DNA of 31,012 bases from the NCBI GenBank assembly GCA_036376775.1, contig DASUZP010000012.1, forward strand, positions 1-31,012, given 5' to 3'. Origin of the DNA: VRUE01 sp036376775 (GTDB lineage Bacteria > Actinomycetota > Thermoleophilia > Solirubrobacterales > 70-9). The translations under genes were made by a program, and so were the position numbers. This document shows positions 23,081-31,012 of the stretch, one piece after another; position 1 is the first letter of the stretch, and every line of letters begins with the position of its first letter. The notes beneath the pieces are model-generated. The model searched no databases, was not told the DNA's origin, and worked only from the letters and a program-made list of their open reading frames with translations.

Positions 23081-23262
23081 TTGCCTCTCTTTGTACTCGG
23101 CGCTTACGTGGCGTCGCTTACTCTGGGGGTGCTGGCCTTCCGCCCGAGCTGCAGAAGGGCTCGATCCTCTACCGAGGTTTGAACACCGCTGTGTTGGCGG
23201 GATTCACCGTCGCCTGGGTCGCTCTGGCCGTCACCGTCCTCAGACCTATCTCGGCCGACTAG
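23081..23262 (+). pseudogene. Possible remnant of a two-helix membrane protein
   Basis: TTG 23081 opens PLFVLGAYVASLTLGVLAF, a hydrophobic segment; near 23145 a shift of frame leads into GSILYRGLNTAVLAGFTVAW and VALAVTVLRPISAD, a second hydrophobic segment ending at TAG 23260. Either half could be chance in GC-rich DNA. It abuts the truncated end of the TetR gene, which would fit a rearrangement there. Confidence 0.3.
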
Positions 23263-23347
23263 AACCGTCTTCGGGTAAGTCCTGTTTCCTGTGCTGTCTG
23301 TCCGACGAGTAGGCCTTCGTGCATCGTGCCAGTGCCGCCACTCGGAC

Positions 23348-24355
23348 CTAGCCGCGCGGCTGCTCCAAGGGTGGCGTCGGGGGGCGGCCGATTCGGCTAC
23401 TCAGGCTTCGCCAGCCGATCGTCAGGGCGGTTGCCACGGCGGCGAGGGTGAGGAGGATCTGGATGAAGGCGACTACCCTGGCCGCGCCACCGAGCTCAAT
23501 GCCGATCGTGCTACCCGTGGCTCCAATGGTCAGGGAGGCGAAGCAGGCTTCGGCGATATGGGCAATGGGTAGAGTCTCGGCGCCCTGGCGGGTCACGGTT
23601 GCGGCATCCAGTGCCCTGCAGGCCAGATAGGCGGCGCTGAAAAAGGCCAGGGAGCTGGCGGCGCCGAGGCCGGCGAGCGTGCCGGCAGCCGGGTTCAGCC
23701 TGAAGACGACGGCAGCTGCGCCGGCGCTCGCCAGCACGAGGAAGCCGATCACGATCCAAACAGATGCACCGCTGGGAGTCAGGAAGAGTCCCGCGAGGGC
23801 GACGAGGAGGAAGCACGCGAACGGGATCGCCGCGACCAAATTGGCCGGCGATCGCACGGCCGGCGAGCCTGTGCCGAAGGAGTTGGCGGAACGACGGATC
23901 GCGTTGTCGGCGACATCTCGGGCAACCCGGCTCTCCATGTCGACTTTCTCGCGGCACCAGTTGTCATTGAGGGCCTCGACGGACGGTTGCATCGCGTGGA
24001 TCTCCGCCCAGAACAGGTCCTGTTCGGCATCCCTCACTCTGAGGAAGAAACTGTCGGCGATGTGGTAGCCCGTACGGCGGCTGCCTTCGACTCCGAGGAG
24101 CCCTTCGGCGCCCGGGATCTGGTCCGCTGCCGCCTGTGTCTGTTCGAGTTCACGCCTTCGCGCGAAAAGGTCGCGCTCGACGGCGCGACGCTCAAAGGTC
24201 TGCCCTGCGTCCAGATCGGCGAGCCGCTGAGCGGCGCAACGCACCGACATCGCATTCGCCGAAATCAGGTCGCAACGGTCTTGACGCTGACGGACCAGGG
24301 CCTCCAGTTTGCCACGTGACTCTCGCGCTCTTTCCAACGGTGTGGAATCCGGCAC
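23348..24355 (-). CDS. Membrane protein with N-terminal coiled coil and a channel-like C-terminal half
   Basis: The product is 335 residues from GTG 24355, chosen because TAATGT lies 7 bases upstream; ATG 24379 in the same frame is an alternative. The first about 175 residues are charged and helical (ERDLFARRRELEQTQAAADQ). Four hydrophobic segments follow: VAAIPFACFLLVALAGLFL, VWIVIGFLVLASAGAAAVVF, TLAGLGAASSLAFFSAAYLA and VVAFIQILLTLAAVATALTI. Between the last two, ACFASLTIGATGSTIGIEL occupies the place of a pore loop and filter in two-helix potassium-channel modules, but lacks GYG. The channel resemblance is only suggestive. A function in stress or defence signalling cannot be shown. Confidence 0.65.
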   Translation of the reverse strand: MPDSTPLERARESRGKLEALVRQRQDRCDLISANAMSVRCAAQRLADLDAGQTFERRAVERDLFARRRELEQTQAAADQIPGAEGLLGVEGSRRTGYHIADSFFLRVRDAEQDLFWAEIHAMQPSVEALNDNWCREKVDMESRVARDVADNAIRRSANSFGTGSPAVRSPANLVAAIPFACFLLVALAGLFLTPSGASVWIVIGFLVLASAGAAAVVFRLNPAAGTLAGLGAASSLAFFSAAYLACRALDAATVTRQGAETLPIAHIAEACFASLTIGATGSTIGIELGGAARVVAFIQILLTLAAVATALTIGWRSLSSRIGRPPTPPLEQPRG

Positions 24356-24362
24356 GGCGCGC

Positions 24363-24368
24363 ACATTA
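24363..24368 (-). promoter_or_regulatory. Candidate -10 (TAATGT) of the membrane-protein gene
   Basis: On the reverse strand TAATGT lies 7 bases before GTG 24355. It falls inside the reading frame of the longer alternative start. Confidence 0.35.
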
Positions 24369-24509
24369 CTGCCAAGCATCTTCGTCGAGGTGCGCCGGAC
24401 TGAGATCAGGTCAGGCCCGGCCCTCGGCGATGAGCACGGCGCTACACAACCGTACCTCCGGTGTTGAGGATCGGCCTGGCCAGGGGCCGGTTCATCCCTC
24501 CAACCACGG

Positions 24510-25232
24510 CTATTCGAGGAAGCGCGACCCGTGTTGGGGAAAGCCACGCGGGACCGGGCCGTGGATCGTGTAGTGGAGGTGGAGATAGACCCTGTATTCG
24601 CCCTGCTGAGTGAGGTTGTTGAGGAAGATGGAGACGTGCGGGCGCGTCACTTCGCGGTCGCGGCAGCCGCGGCGGAGGAAGGCTCTGCCGGTGGCGTGCG
24701 CGACGGGTTCCCCAAAGCTGTGCCATTGCAGCGAGTAGAGCCTGAAGTGGCCGTCGCGGGCGAGGATCATCGTGCGGGGGCTGGCGAAGAGGTGGCCGGT
24801 GCGGACATTGCTGCGGACCACCGCTTCGGCGCGTTCGAACGGCGCTTCGCCGGGCGTGGCGACGAAGGTCGCCTTGGTTTCCGGGCAGCCGGGAAGCTGG
24901 CGGCTGGGGGCGACGACCGTGCCTTCGGCCCGGTCGGGGGCGACGAAGGCGCCTTCCGCGAACGGGCCGCGGGAGTCGGTGTATTTCCAGTGGCCGCTCG
25001 GTTCGATCGGGACGGCGCCCCTGAGAGCCGATTCGAAGCTGCCGCAGAAGCCCCAACGGAAGCGGAAGCGGGCGTTGAGAAGTTGATCGCCGCTGACTTC
25101 GAAGGAGATCGGCAGGCCGGCCGAGGTCGTCGCGTGCCACTTGCCTTCGACCGGGACGACGCCTTCGGCGCGGGCGACGGGCGCAGTACAGGTGAAGGCC
25201 AGCACGCAGCTCAGAGCGGCGATCCTTCGCAT
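24510..25232 (-). CDS. Secreted protein of unknown function
   Basis: The product is 240 residues. RIAALSCVLAFTCTAPVARA is a Sec signal peptide with a probable cut after ARA. The mature chain begins EGVVPVEGKWHATTSAGLPI and is beta-rich; GKWHATT ... FRFRWGFCGSF ... GAFVAPDRAEGTVVAPSR is a pattern of strands with two cysteines (GFCGS, LPGCPE) that probably pair. It resembles in style the other secreted protein at 4460-5377, but I cannot align them by eye with confidence. TAGGGT 6 bases upstream of ATG 25232 supports the start. It diverges from the large operon that begins at 25321, so their promoters share the 88-base gap. Confidence 0.75.
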   Translation of the reverse strand: MRRIAALSCVLAFTCTAPVARAEGVVPVEGKWHATTSAGLPISFEVSGDQLLNARFRFRWGFCGSFESALRGAVPIEPSGHWKYTDSRGPFAEGAFVAPDRAEGTVVAPSRQLPGCPETKATFVATPGEAPFERAEAVVRSNVRTGHLFASPRTMILARDGHFRLYSLQWHSFGEPVAHATGRAFLRRGCRDREVTRPHVSIFLNNLTQQGEYRVYLHLHYTIHGPVPRGFPQHGSRFLE

Positions 25233-25238
25233 CCTGCG

Positions 25239-25244
25239 ACCCTA
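25239..25244 (-). promoter_or_regulatory. Candidate -10 (TAGGGT) of the secreted-protein gene
   Basis: On the reverse strand TAGGGT lies 6 bases before ATG 25232, as at other leaderless starts in the window. Confidence 0.45.
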
Positions 25245-25256
25245 ACCGATCGTCTC

Positions 25257-25286
25257 TTGACTCAATAACGGATTAAACAATTTATG
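25257..25286 (+). promoter_or_regulatory. Candidate promoter of the 25321 operon
   Basis: TTGACT (25257-25262) is followed after 17-18 bases by an AT-rich ATTTATG stretch that could serve as the -10. This is one of the most AT-rich spots in the window. A start near 25292 would leave a leader of about 30 bases without a clear Shine-Dalgarno sequence. Confidence 0.4.
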
Positions 25287-25320
25287 TGGTTGTACATGTC
25301 GGCGCCTACGCGATTCGACT

Positions 25321-28300
25321 ATGTTCAGGGTGGACAACGCATCTCCATATCCGGTGAATTCGCCAGTCGAGCAAAGGGGTACCTCGATCCTTTTCATCTG
25401 CGGCAGCGGCGTCGTGTCCCAGCAGGGTGGCGACGCCTTCGGCGGGGCGTTGGTCATGTTCGCCGACGAGTCGGCGGCGGCGGGGCTCGAGGTCGATGCA
25501 ACGCTGCGCGCGAGACTTGACGCGGCGCTCGACGGCGGCCTGGGCTTGGCCTGGGTCCAGGAGGGCGGCGACGCGATCGCTGTCCCGTACGACGAGGGCG
25601 GGCTGGTCGCGCGCGACGTCACACTTGTCAACGGGCTGCGGATCCCGCGCGGCAGCGTCGTGGAGCGCGCCGATCCTGGCGCCGTGACGATCCGATGTCC
25701 GGGCGACCTTGTTCTGTGGCTGGCGCTCGAGGGCCCGGAAAGCGGCGCTCTGCGGTACACGGCGCGGGCCGAGCCGGACGCCTCGATCAGGTATTTCTAC
25801 GCGGGGGCGCAGCCAGGGCCCGGCTCGGCGTCGACGGGAGGAGCGGCAGGCGACGCCGCGACGCTCGGCGCGTTGCGCTTCGCGCTCTTCGAACCGAGCG
25901 GCGTTGAGCTCGATGTCCGCTTCGATCCGGCGCGTCCCTACGATCCCCGCGCCAGCCGCGCGGTGCCGCTGGCCGCCGAGCCGCAGCCGAGCACGTTCCG
26001 GACGCGCTGGGGCGCGACGATCGTGCTGACGCCACGGCCGCCCGAATCCGCCTACGTGTACGCCTTCGACCCCGTCCTGAACGCCGCGTACCTGACGCTC
26101 GACGGGGTCTGGGACTGGGCCCTCGCCGAGGCCGAGAGCGCCCCGATCGACCTCGTCCCGGGAACGTTCGGGGTCGAGTACGTCCGTGGCCCGGCCGGCT
26201 TCGCGATCAGCTTCGTCGCCGGCTCGCCTGCGTTCGCGCCCGAATTCGCGCCTCAGCCCGTGACCACGGAGGCAGTCACCCCGTTCCCGCTTTCGAGCCA
26301 GATCCCCGGCTCGACCGGGCCGCCGGTCACCACGGCGTGGGTGTACGTGCTGCCGGTTCCGAACGGGGAGGCTGCGCGGGAAGGCGAAGACGCCGCCTAC
26401 TTCTCGGAGGCCGAGCGGGCGCCGTGGCTCATCGCCCAGGTCGGCGAACCCTTCCTCGGCGGGCTGGAACTCGAATCGCGGGCGCTGCCGCCGGCGCCGG
26501 CGAGCCCGGCGAGCTTCCCCGCCGCCCCGTACGCCGGGCTCGAAACGCCGCCGGCTGCGAGCGGCGAGTGGCTGGAGGTCGCGCGCCGCTTCGAGACCGA
26601 GGTCCTGACCCCGGCCCGCACCGAGACGATCGCCGCGCTGCAACCGGCTCCACGGCGGTCCCGCGCGGAGCTGACCGAGCCCGTCGTCGCCGTCACCCCG
26701 CAGGGACTCCTGGCGACGTTCTCGCCGGACCGCGAGGAATGGCGGTCGCTCGTCCTCGCCCAGGCCGAAGACGGCGCCGAGCGGCTCCAGTACACCGCCA
26801 TCCGCGACGAGCTGCGCAAGGCGCTCCTCGCCACCGAGCTCTTCCTCGTCGTCTCCGACGCCAAGCTCCTCTACGAACACTGCTCGACGACCTTCTGCAT
26901 CGGCGACGAAACGCTGACCCTGGCCGAAGCCGCGAGCGTCCCGAAGGAAGCGCTGGCTGAAGTGGCGAGCCTGCGCGACCGCGTCTTTCAGACCGGGTCG
27001 GAGCTGGCATCGGCGCTGGAGCAGGCACTTGACCCCGCCAACCGGAAATACGCGTCGACGATCGAACTCTACGCGGAGCTGGCGCGGCTGACGATCGCAG
27101 GCTGGACCTTCGACCTCGCCTCGTGGCGCTGGGCGAAGGGAGCGGAGCCGACGATCCTGGTGATCGACTTCGCCGAGGGCTCCTTCTCCTCGCTGGTCGA
27201 CGACATCTCGCGCTGGACGCTGCCGACCGAATTCAACGCCGACGGCGGCATCGCCGCCCAGGAACGCCTGCAGGCGATCGTCGCGGCGGCGACCGAAGCG
27301 GACCGCGATCCCCAGCTGGCCCCGTTCGTCGAAACCGTGCTCGCGACCGGCGCCGCCGCCTGGAACGGAGTCATCTACTTCGACGCGGCCGTGCCGGCGC
27401 AGTCCTTCCCGCCCGAGCTGAAGGTCCTGGCGGCCGGGATGGAAGAGGAGCTGCGAGCGCACCACGTCGGGGTCACGCTGTCCCCGTTCGAGATCGACGC
27501 GGGCGCGATCGAGCTTGCCGACTCCTCGCTGTTCGGTCTGATCCTCTACGAAGACGAGGCGGATCTCGTCTACAAGGGGGATGCCTACGACTACAAGGTC
27601 CTCTCGCTCAAGGTGCGGTTCGCCAACTCGACCATCGCCGCCTTCTCGAGCGAAGCCGAGCTGCTCGTGGGGCGGCTCTTCGGCGAGCTCGCGCAGCTGG
27701 ACGTACCCGGTCGGCGCGGCCCCAACAACATCGTGCTCGAGGGGACCCTGCAAAACGGCGTCTACCGCTTCGCCAGCGCTCAGCGCAGCCACTACGTGGT
27801 CAAGAGCGAGGTGGTCGGCTTCGTCACCGTTCAGAGCGCCGAACTGGTCACCCTGCCCGACTCGACGCCCGAGTGGGTTTCCTCGCGTTTCGTCCTCGAC
27901 GGCTCGATGGGGTTCAGGTCGCTCGAAGAGCTCGATCTCTTCGGTTTCGGCTCCGAGCAACCGGCGAGCGACGCCGGGCTCGCGTTCTCGAACCTGCTGG
28001 TGACGATGGGCTTCGATCCCTACGAACCGTCGCGCACGCGCAAGCTCGAATTCGTCGCCGGCCAGGCGCTGCTCGATCCTTCGCGGAGCCAGGCGCGCGA
28101 AGGGAGCCTGCCGCGGCGCTTCCCGCTGCAGGCCGCGGCGATCCGCGAAGGGACCACGGCCTCCGGGTCGTCGCCGGGCGAAGCACCGTCCAAAGCGGCG
28201 ACGCCGGCCGACCTCGGCTTCATCCCGGTCGAATCCCCGCTCGAAGCCGGCGCGCTGGGCGGACGCTGGTTCGGGCTCGAGCTGACGCTCAGCTTCGGCG

Positions 28301-28680
28301 ACCCCGGCGGCCTGGCGGCGCAGGCCGGCTTCTCCGGGGCGATCCTCGCCTCGTGGTCGCCGAGCGAAAGCGGATATGACGTAGCGATCGGCCTGCGCCT
28401 GCCCGGCTCGAGCGGCGGCCGCAAGTCGCTGACGATCATGGGGCCGCTCAACCTGAGCATCGGCCGCCTCAGCCTCCTGCGCGACGCCGAGACGAGCGAC
28501 TACCTGCTGCTGCTGCAGAACATCGCGCTCTCCTTTCTCGGCCTCAGCTTCCCTCCGGGCGGGCAGGCGAGCGCGGCGCTGTTCGGGAATCCGGACCCCG
28601 AAGCCGCAGCAACGACGCTCGGCTGGTACGCGGCCTACGTGAAGAACGAAGAGAAGAAGGAGCTGTCATGGCGACGATGA
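25321..28680 (+). CDS. Very large (1119-residue) protein of unrecognised family, operon head
   Basis: No signal peptide or transmembrane segment is visible, so the protein is probably cytosolic or exported by another route. The first about 370 residues are strand-rich (TSILFICGSGVVS, ADLGALRF-like runs) with many aromatic and proline turns; 480-620 is more helical (LRDRVFQTGSELASALEQAL); the middle contains YDYKVLSLKVRFANSTIAAF and NNIVLEGTLQNGVYRFASAQ; the end has WFGLELTLSFGDPGGLAAQA, LLLLQNIALSFLGLSFPPGG and a final GWYAAYVKNEEKK. These segments seem to belong to a conserved long beta-rich protein type, but I cannot name it. Codon use is strongly GC3-biased throughout, so it is certainly coding; the long reverse-strand frame opposite is a shadow. 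Its stop lies inside the next gene's start. Confidence 0.85.
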   Translation: MFRVDNASPYPVNSPVEQRGTSILFICGSGVVSQQGGDAFGGALVMFADESAAAGLEVDATLRARLDAALDGGLGLAWVQEGGDAIAVPYDEGGLVARDVTLVNGLRIPRGSVVERADPGAVTIRCPGDLVLWLALEGPESGALRYTARAEPDASIRYFYAGAQPGPGSASTGGAAGDAATLGALRFALFEPSGVELDVRFDPARPYDPRASRAVPLAAEPQPSTFRTRWGATIVLTPRPPESAYVYAFDPVLNAAYLTLDGVWDWALAEAESAPIDLVPGTFGVEYVRGPAGFAISFVAGSPAFAPEFAPQPVTTEAVTPFPLSSQIPGSTGPPVTTAWVYVLPVPNGEAAREGEDAAYFSEAERAPWLIAQVGEPFLGGLELESRALPPAPASPASFPAAPYAGLETPPAASGEWLEVARRFETEVLTPARTETIAALQPAPRRSRAELTEPVVAVTPQGLLATFSPDREEWRSLVLAQAEDGAERLQYTAIRDELRKALLATELFLVVSDAKLLYEHCSTTFCIGDETLTLAEAASVPKEALAEVASLRDRVFQTGSELASALEQALDPANRKYASTIELYAELARLTIAGWTFDLASWRWAKGAEPTILVIDFAEGSFSSLVDDISRWTLPTEFNADGGIAAQERLQAIVAAATEADRDPQLAPFVETVLATGAAAWNGVIYFDAAVPAQSFPPELKVLAAGMEEELRAHHVGVTLSPFEIDAGAIELADSSLFGLILYEDEADLVYKGDAYDYKVLSLKVRFANSTIAAFSSEAELLVGRLFGELAQLDVPGRRGPNNIVLEGTLQNGVYRFASAQRSHYVVKSEVVGFVTVQSAELVTLPDSTPEWVSSRFVLDGSMGFRSLEELDLFGFGSEQPASDAGLAFSNLLVTMGFDPYEPSRTRKLEFVAGQALLDPSRSQAREGSLPRRFPLQAAAIREGTTASGSSPGEAPSKAATPADLGFIPVESPLEAGALGGRWFGLELTLSFGDPGGLAAQAGFSGAILASWSPSESGYDVAIGLRLPGSSGGRKSLTIMGPLNLSIGRLSLLRDAETSDYLLLLQNIALSFLGLSFPPGGQASAALFGNPDPEAAATTLGWYAAYVKNEEKKELSWRR

Positions 28681-29846
28681 CGTTCCAGTTCCTCGACGTC
28701 GGTCAGGGCGACTCGACGCTGGTGCAGATCTGCGAGGACGGCGAGGATTTCGGCGAGCTCGTGCTGGTCGACTGCGGCGAGAAGAACTCGCCCATGGACG
28801 TGGCGGGCAATGACGCGCTGGCCTATCTGATCGGCGCCATCGACAAAAACAGCAGAGAACGGGGCGACATGGTCCCCCGGGTCGACATGCTGTTCATCAC
28901 CCATCCGGACGAGGATCACTTCAACAAACTCGCGGAGCTGATCCAGGGGCCGTACCCCTCCTTCGACGACGAGAAGCTCAGCTTCGACGCCGTCTACTAC
29001 GGCGGTAAGCCCGGCAACTATCCCGCCGGCTTCATCGCGGGCCTGCCCTGTGCAGGCGGTGCGAAGAAACTCGACTCCACACAGCACGCGAAGATCGATG
29101 CCGCTGGCGTGGTGACGCCCGACTGGGAATTTGCCGGCGGAGAGGTGGACGTATACCTGCTGTCCGCCAACTTCCCCAGTCGCGCCGCCGCGAAAAAAAA
29201 CCCGAAGAGCATCGTTCTCATGTTCGACCTGGACGGAAGTAAGGTCACCCTCCAGGGCGACGCCGAGGGATCGGTGGAGAGCCACATCCTCCGGACCTTC
29301 GAGGACGCCGAGGACGGTTTCCTGAACGCGATCGCGATGAAGCTCGGTCACCACGGCAGCAGGGCATCGACGTCCGATGCCTGGCTCGAACAGCTCGAGC
29401 CCCGCGCGATCTTCGCCAGCGGGGACATGCACTGGGCGCATCCGTACTGCGAACCGATCTGCCGCGCCCTCGACAAAGTCCCCGACTGGGACGACCCTGG
29501 CGTCCCCGTCTGGTACTGCTGCGGCGAGGGGGGCATCGCCGATCGGCAGTACTACAACAACCCGACCGACAAAGCGATCTGCCTCAACCTCTGGTACGTC
29601 GTCGAGGACGACACCGAGGACCTGCTCGAGGGGAGCGACGTCAAAGGCTGGGTGCCGGTGACGGTGGCGAAGGGCACCACCTACGGCGTCCAGTGGACCC
29701 TCGAGGTCAGCGCGGACGGGGTCGTCTACAACGTCTCCCGGCGCGCGGTCCCCGCGCCGGGCCAGATGGTGTCGCCGCCGTTCGACTGCGACGAGGCCCG
29801 CGAGGTCGGCTGCGCAGGCTGCCTTGGCCCGGCGAGCGCGGTGTAG
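28668..29846 (+). CDS. Metallo-beta-lactamase-fold hydrolase, ComEC/Rec2-type
   Basis: The product is 392 residues. FQFLDVGQGDSTLVQ opens the fold, as in the detached ComEC C-terminal domain family. FITHPDEDHFN holds the first metal motif (H-x-x-x-D-H, with His79, Asp83 and His84), VTLQGDAEGS a later metal acid, and LGHHGSRAST (His228 and His229) a further motif that is characteristic of this branch. Residues from about 330 add a short beta domain (VQWTLEVSADGVVYNVSR), an unusual extension. No signal peptide or membrane helix is present. AAGGAG lies 5-6 bases before the ATG, inside the end of the upstream gene (13-base overlap), so the two are translationally linked. Relatives cut nucleic acids or other phosphoesters; the substrate here is unknown. 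Confidence 0.9.
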   Translation: MATMTFQFLDVGQGDSTLVQICEDGEDFGELVLVDCGEKNSPMDVAGNDALAYLIGAIDKNSRERGDMVPRVDMLFITHPDEDHFNKLAELIQGPYPSFDDEKLSFDAVYYGGKPGNYPAGFIAGLPCAGGAKKLDSTQHAKIDAAGVVTPDWEFAGGEVDVYLLSANFPSRAAAKKNPKSIVLMFDLDGSKVTLQGDAEGSVESHILRTFEDAEDGFLNAIAMKLGHHGSRASTSDAWLEQLEPRAIFASGDMHWAHPYCEPICRALDKVPDWDDPGVPVWYCCGEGGIADRQYYNNPTDKAICLNLWYVVEDDTEDLLEGSDVKGWVPVTVAKGTTYGVQWTLEVSADGVVYNVSRRAVPAPGQMVSPPFDCDEAREVGCAGCLGPASAV

Positions 29847-29854
29847 GGGCCTGG

Positions 29855-31012
29855 TTGGCGCCCTGCGCGATAGACGACTTCCACGACCTCGTCGTCTGCC
29901 TGCAAGACGCGGTCAAGGGCACCGCCCCCGACCAGTGGATCGAACTCGACCCGGGGCTGTTCGAGCAGGCCGGCGAGCTGGCGGCGCTGTTCGGCGAGGC
30001 GCCGCTGACGATCCGGCAGCGCGACGCCGCCACGCCGCTCCTGGCCGTCGGGTCCGACAGCGTCGAGGTGAGCGGCGACGGCCCGCTCTTCGCGGCGGCC
30101 GATCAACGCTATGAGATAACCGTCACCGGCTCCTACGACGGGGCCCCGGTCCTCGGGCTCAAAGCCACTCCGGTGGGCGCCTGGACGTTCGCCGACAACT
30201 TTCCCGTCGGCTTTCCGGACTACCTCGGCTTCGCCCCGCCGGCGCTCGCACGGCTGCCGTCGTTCATCCCGGGCATCGCCTTCGAATCGCCCTCGTTCTC
30301 CGTCGCGCCGGGTTCCGCGGCGCTCAGCTTCGGTGCCGACGCCGCGCTGGACAAGGGCAGCCTCGCCCCGCTCGACGAATACCTGGGTCCGGGGCCGATC
30401 CATCTGGCCGGCCCTGTCGACGTCCGCCCGGCTGAGAAGACCTATCCGAAGCTCGAGCTCAGCGGCGCGCTCAGCGGCTGGTCGATGCCCAGCGCCGGCG
30501 CACCGCGGCTGCGCATCGCCACCGTCGACGCCGAATCGACCAAGCCGGCCGAATCGGTAATCGAGCTCGTCGCCTCGACCGCGCCCGGCAACTACGCCTC
30601 GCTCGAGGTCTCGGCGCCGCTGCTGCGTGCGCCGTATGCGTGGGAGCTCAGCGCCGAACCCGAAGACCCGACCGCCTACTTGCTCGAAAGCGGCCTGGAG
30701 GCGCTATCGGACGAGGTCGGCATGCAGCTCAGCCTTCCCACCGGGCTGAGCGGGCTCGGCGGCTTCGGCCTGCGCTCGATCATGCTCGGCATCGCGCCCG
30801 CCAAGCGGGTCGACGCGCTCGGCTTGATCGGGCTTCGCTTCGGCACGATTCCCGGGGCGGCGCCGGTCTGGACCGCGCCGATCCTCGGGCTCTCGCTGAA
30901 GGAGCTCGAGATCGGCTGGGACATCGTCGCGCCGCTGAGCAAGTCGAGCGAAATGCTCGGCCTGGTCTCGGGAAAGCTCGGCGTCGGCAGCGGCGCCGCC
31001 GCCGTCGACCTC
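29855..31012 (+). CDS. Long beta-rich protein of unrecognised family, 3' end beyond the window
   Basis: From TTG 29855, with AGGGG 6 bases upstream and 8 bases after the preceding stop, the frame stays open for 386 codons to the last base. It begins LAPCAIDDFHDLVVCLQDAV. A first part (to about 110) alternates strand and turn; later stretches such as GLSGLGGFGLRSIMLGIAP, ALGLIGLRFGTIPGAAPVW and ILGLSLKELEIGWDIVAPLS repeat a pattern of short amphipathic strands ending in hydrophobic pairs. The style resembles the C-terminal part of the 1119-residue protein and giant actinobacterial proteins of the DUF6603 type; that comparison is from memory only. The frame is coded with the same strong GC3 bias as its neighbours. 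It is the third gene of the operon. Confidence 0.75.
   Translation, partial: MAPCAIDDFHDLVVCLQDAVKGTAPDQWIELDPGLFEQAGELAALFGEAPLTIRQRDAATPLLAVGSDSVEVSGDGPLFAAADQRYEITVTGSYDGAPVLGLKATPVGAWTFADNFPVGFPDYLGFAPPALARLPSFIPGIAFESPSFSVAPGSAALSFGADAALDKGSLAPLDEYLGPGPIHLAGPVDVRPAEKTYPKLELSGALSGWSMPSAGAPRLRIATVDAESTKPAESVIELVASTAPGNYASLEVSAPLLRAPYAWELSAEPEDPTAYLLESGLEALSDEVGMQLSLPTGLSGLGGFGLRSIMLGIAPAKRVDALGLIGLRFGTIPGAAPVWTAPILGLSLKELEIGWDIVAPLSKSSEMLGLVSGKLGVGSGAAAVDL

Noticed and set aside
25306..27960. An 884-codon open frame on the reverse strand opposite the large gene
   Set aside because: It is a shadow of GC-rich codon use: composition is dominated by Arg/Gly/Asp, no motif appears, and the forward frame has the conserved-looking strands, Shine-Dalgarno-linked partner and continuous operon.
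1..31012. A CRISPR array, insertion sequence or prophage
   Set aside because: No regularly spaced repeats, transposase, integrase or phage structural gene was seen; the repeats present are dispersed and structured.

Overview
The window is high-GC DNA from an actinobacterium. The gene families, the many leaderless-looking starts and the mix of degradative and secreted proteins suggest Thermoleophilia (Solirubrobacterales-like), but this is inference without any database search. No complete tRNA, rRNA, CRISPR array, transposase or integrase was found.

Positions 1-11500 are an accessory, defence-rich region. It holds a TIR-domain protein, a Phd-like/MazF-like toxin-antitoxin pair, an FAD oxidoreductase, two secreted proteins, a heavily decayed AbrB-like/RelE-like toxin-antitoxin pair, a Shedu-like nuclease remnant, a secreted PASTA-domain protein and an AbiEi/AbiEii type IV pair with a clear two-site operator. 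Two dispersed repeat families run through it. Family A (three copies, same orientation) joins a tRNA 3'-half to a long palindrome whose arms covary, and each copy ends 50-90 bases before the start codon of a different gene. Family B (four copies) centres on a hairpin and lies mostly just after gene ends. Two copies form a B-then-A composite at segment boundaries.

Positions 11600-16100 carry a methylsuccinyl-CoA-dehydrogenase-like flavoenzyme, a DHFR/RibD-like gene cut off at a reverse-strand tRNA-Cys-like 3'-half, and a translationally coupled aquaporin/phospholipase-C-type phosphoesterase operon. Positions 16200-25200 hold a small coiled-coil protein, a ROK-family protein, a dimeric alpha/beta-barrel-like protein, a cupin, a triple bulb-lectin/NlpC-P60 secreted enzyme, a cytochrome P450, a broken TetR regulator, a membrane protein and another secreted protein.

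Positions 25321-31012 (running off the end) are a tight operon: a 1119-residue protein I do not recognise, a ComEC-type metallo-beta-lactamase-fold hydrolase, and a second long beta-rich protein open to the window edge. This is the best candidate for an undescribed system. Across the window many first genes have a TANNNT hexamer 6-8 bases before the start codon, while internal operon genes use Shine-Dalgarno sites or ATGA/TTGA overlaps. This supports leaderless transcription for operon heads and helped choose several starts.
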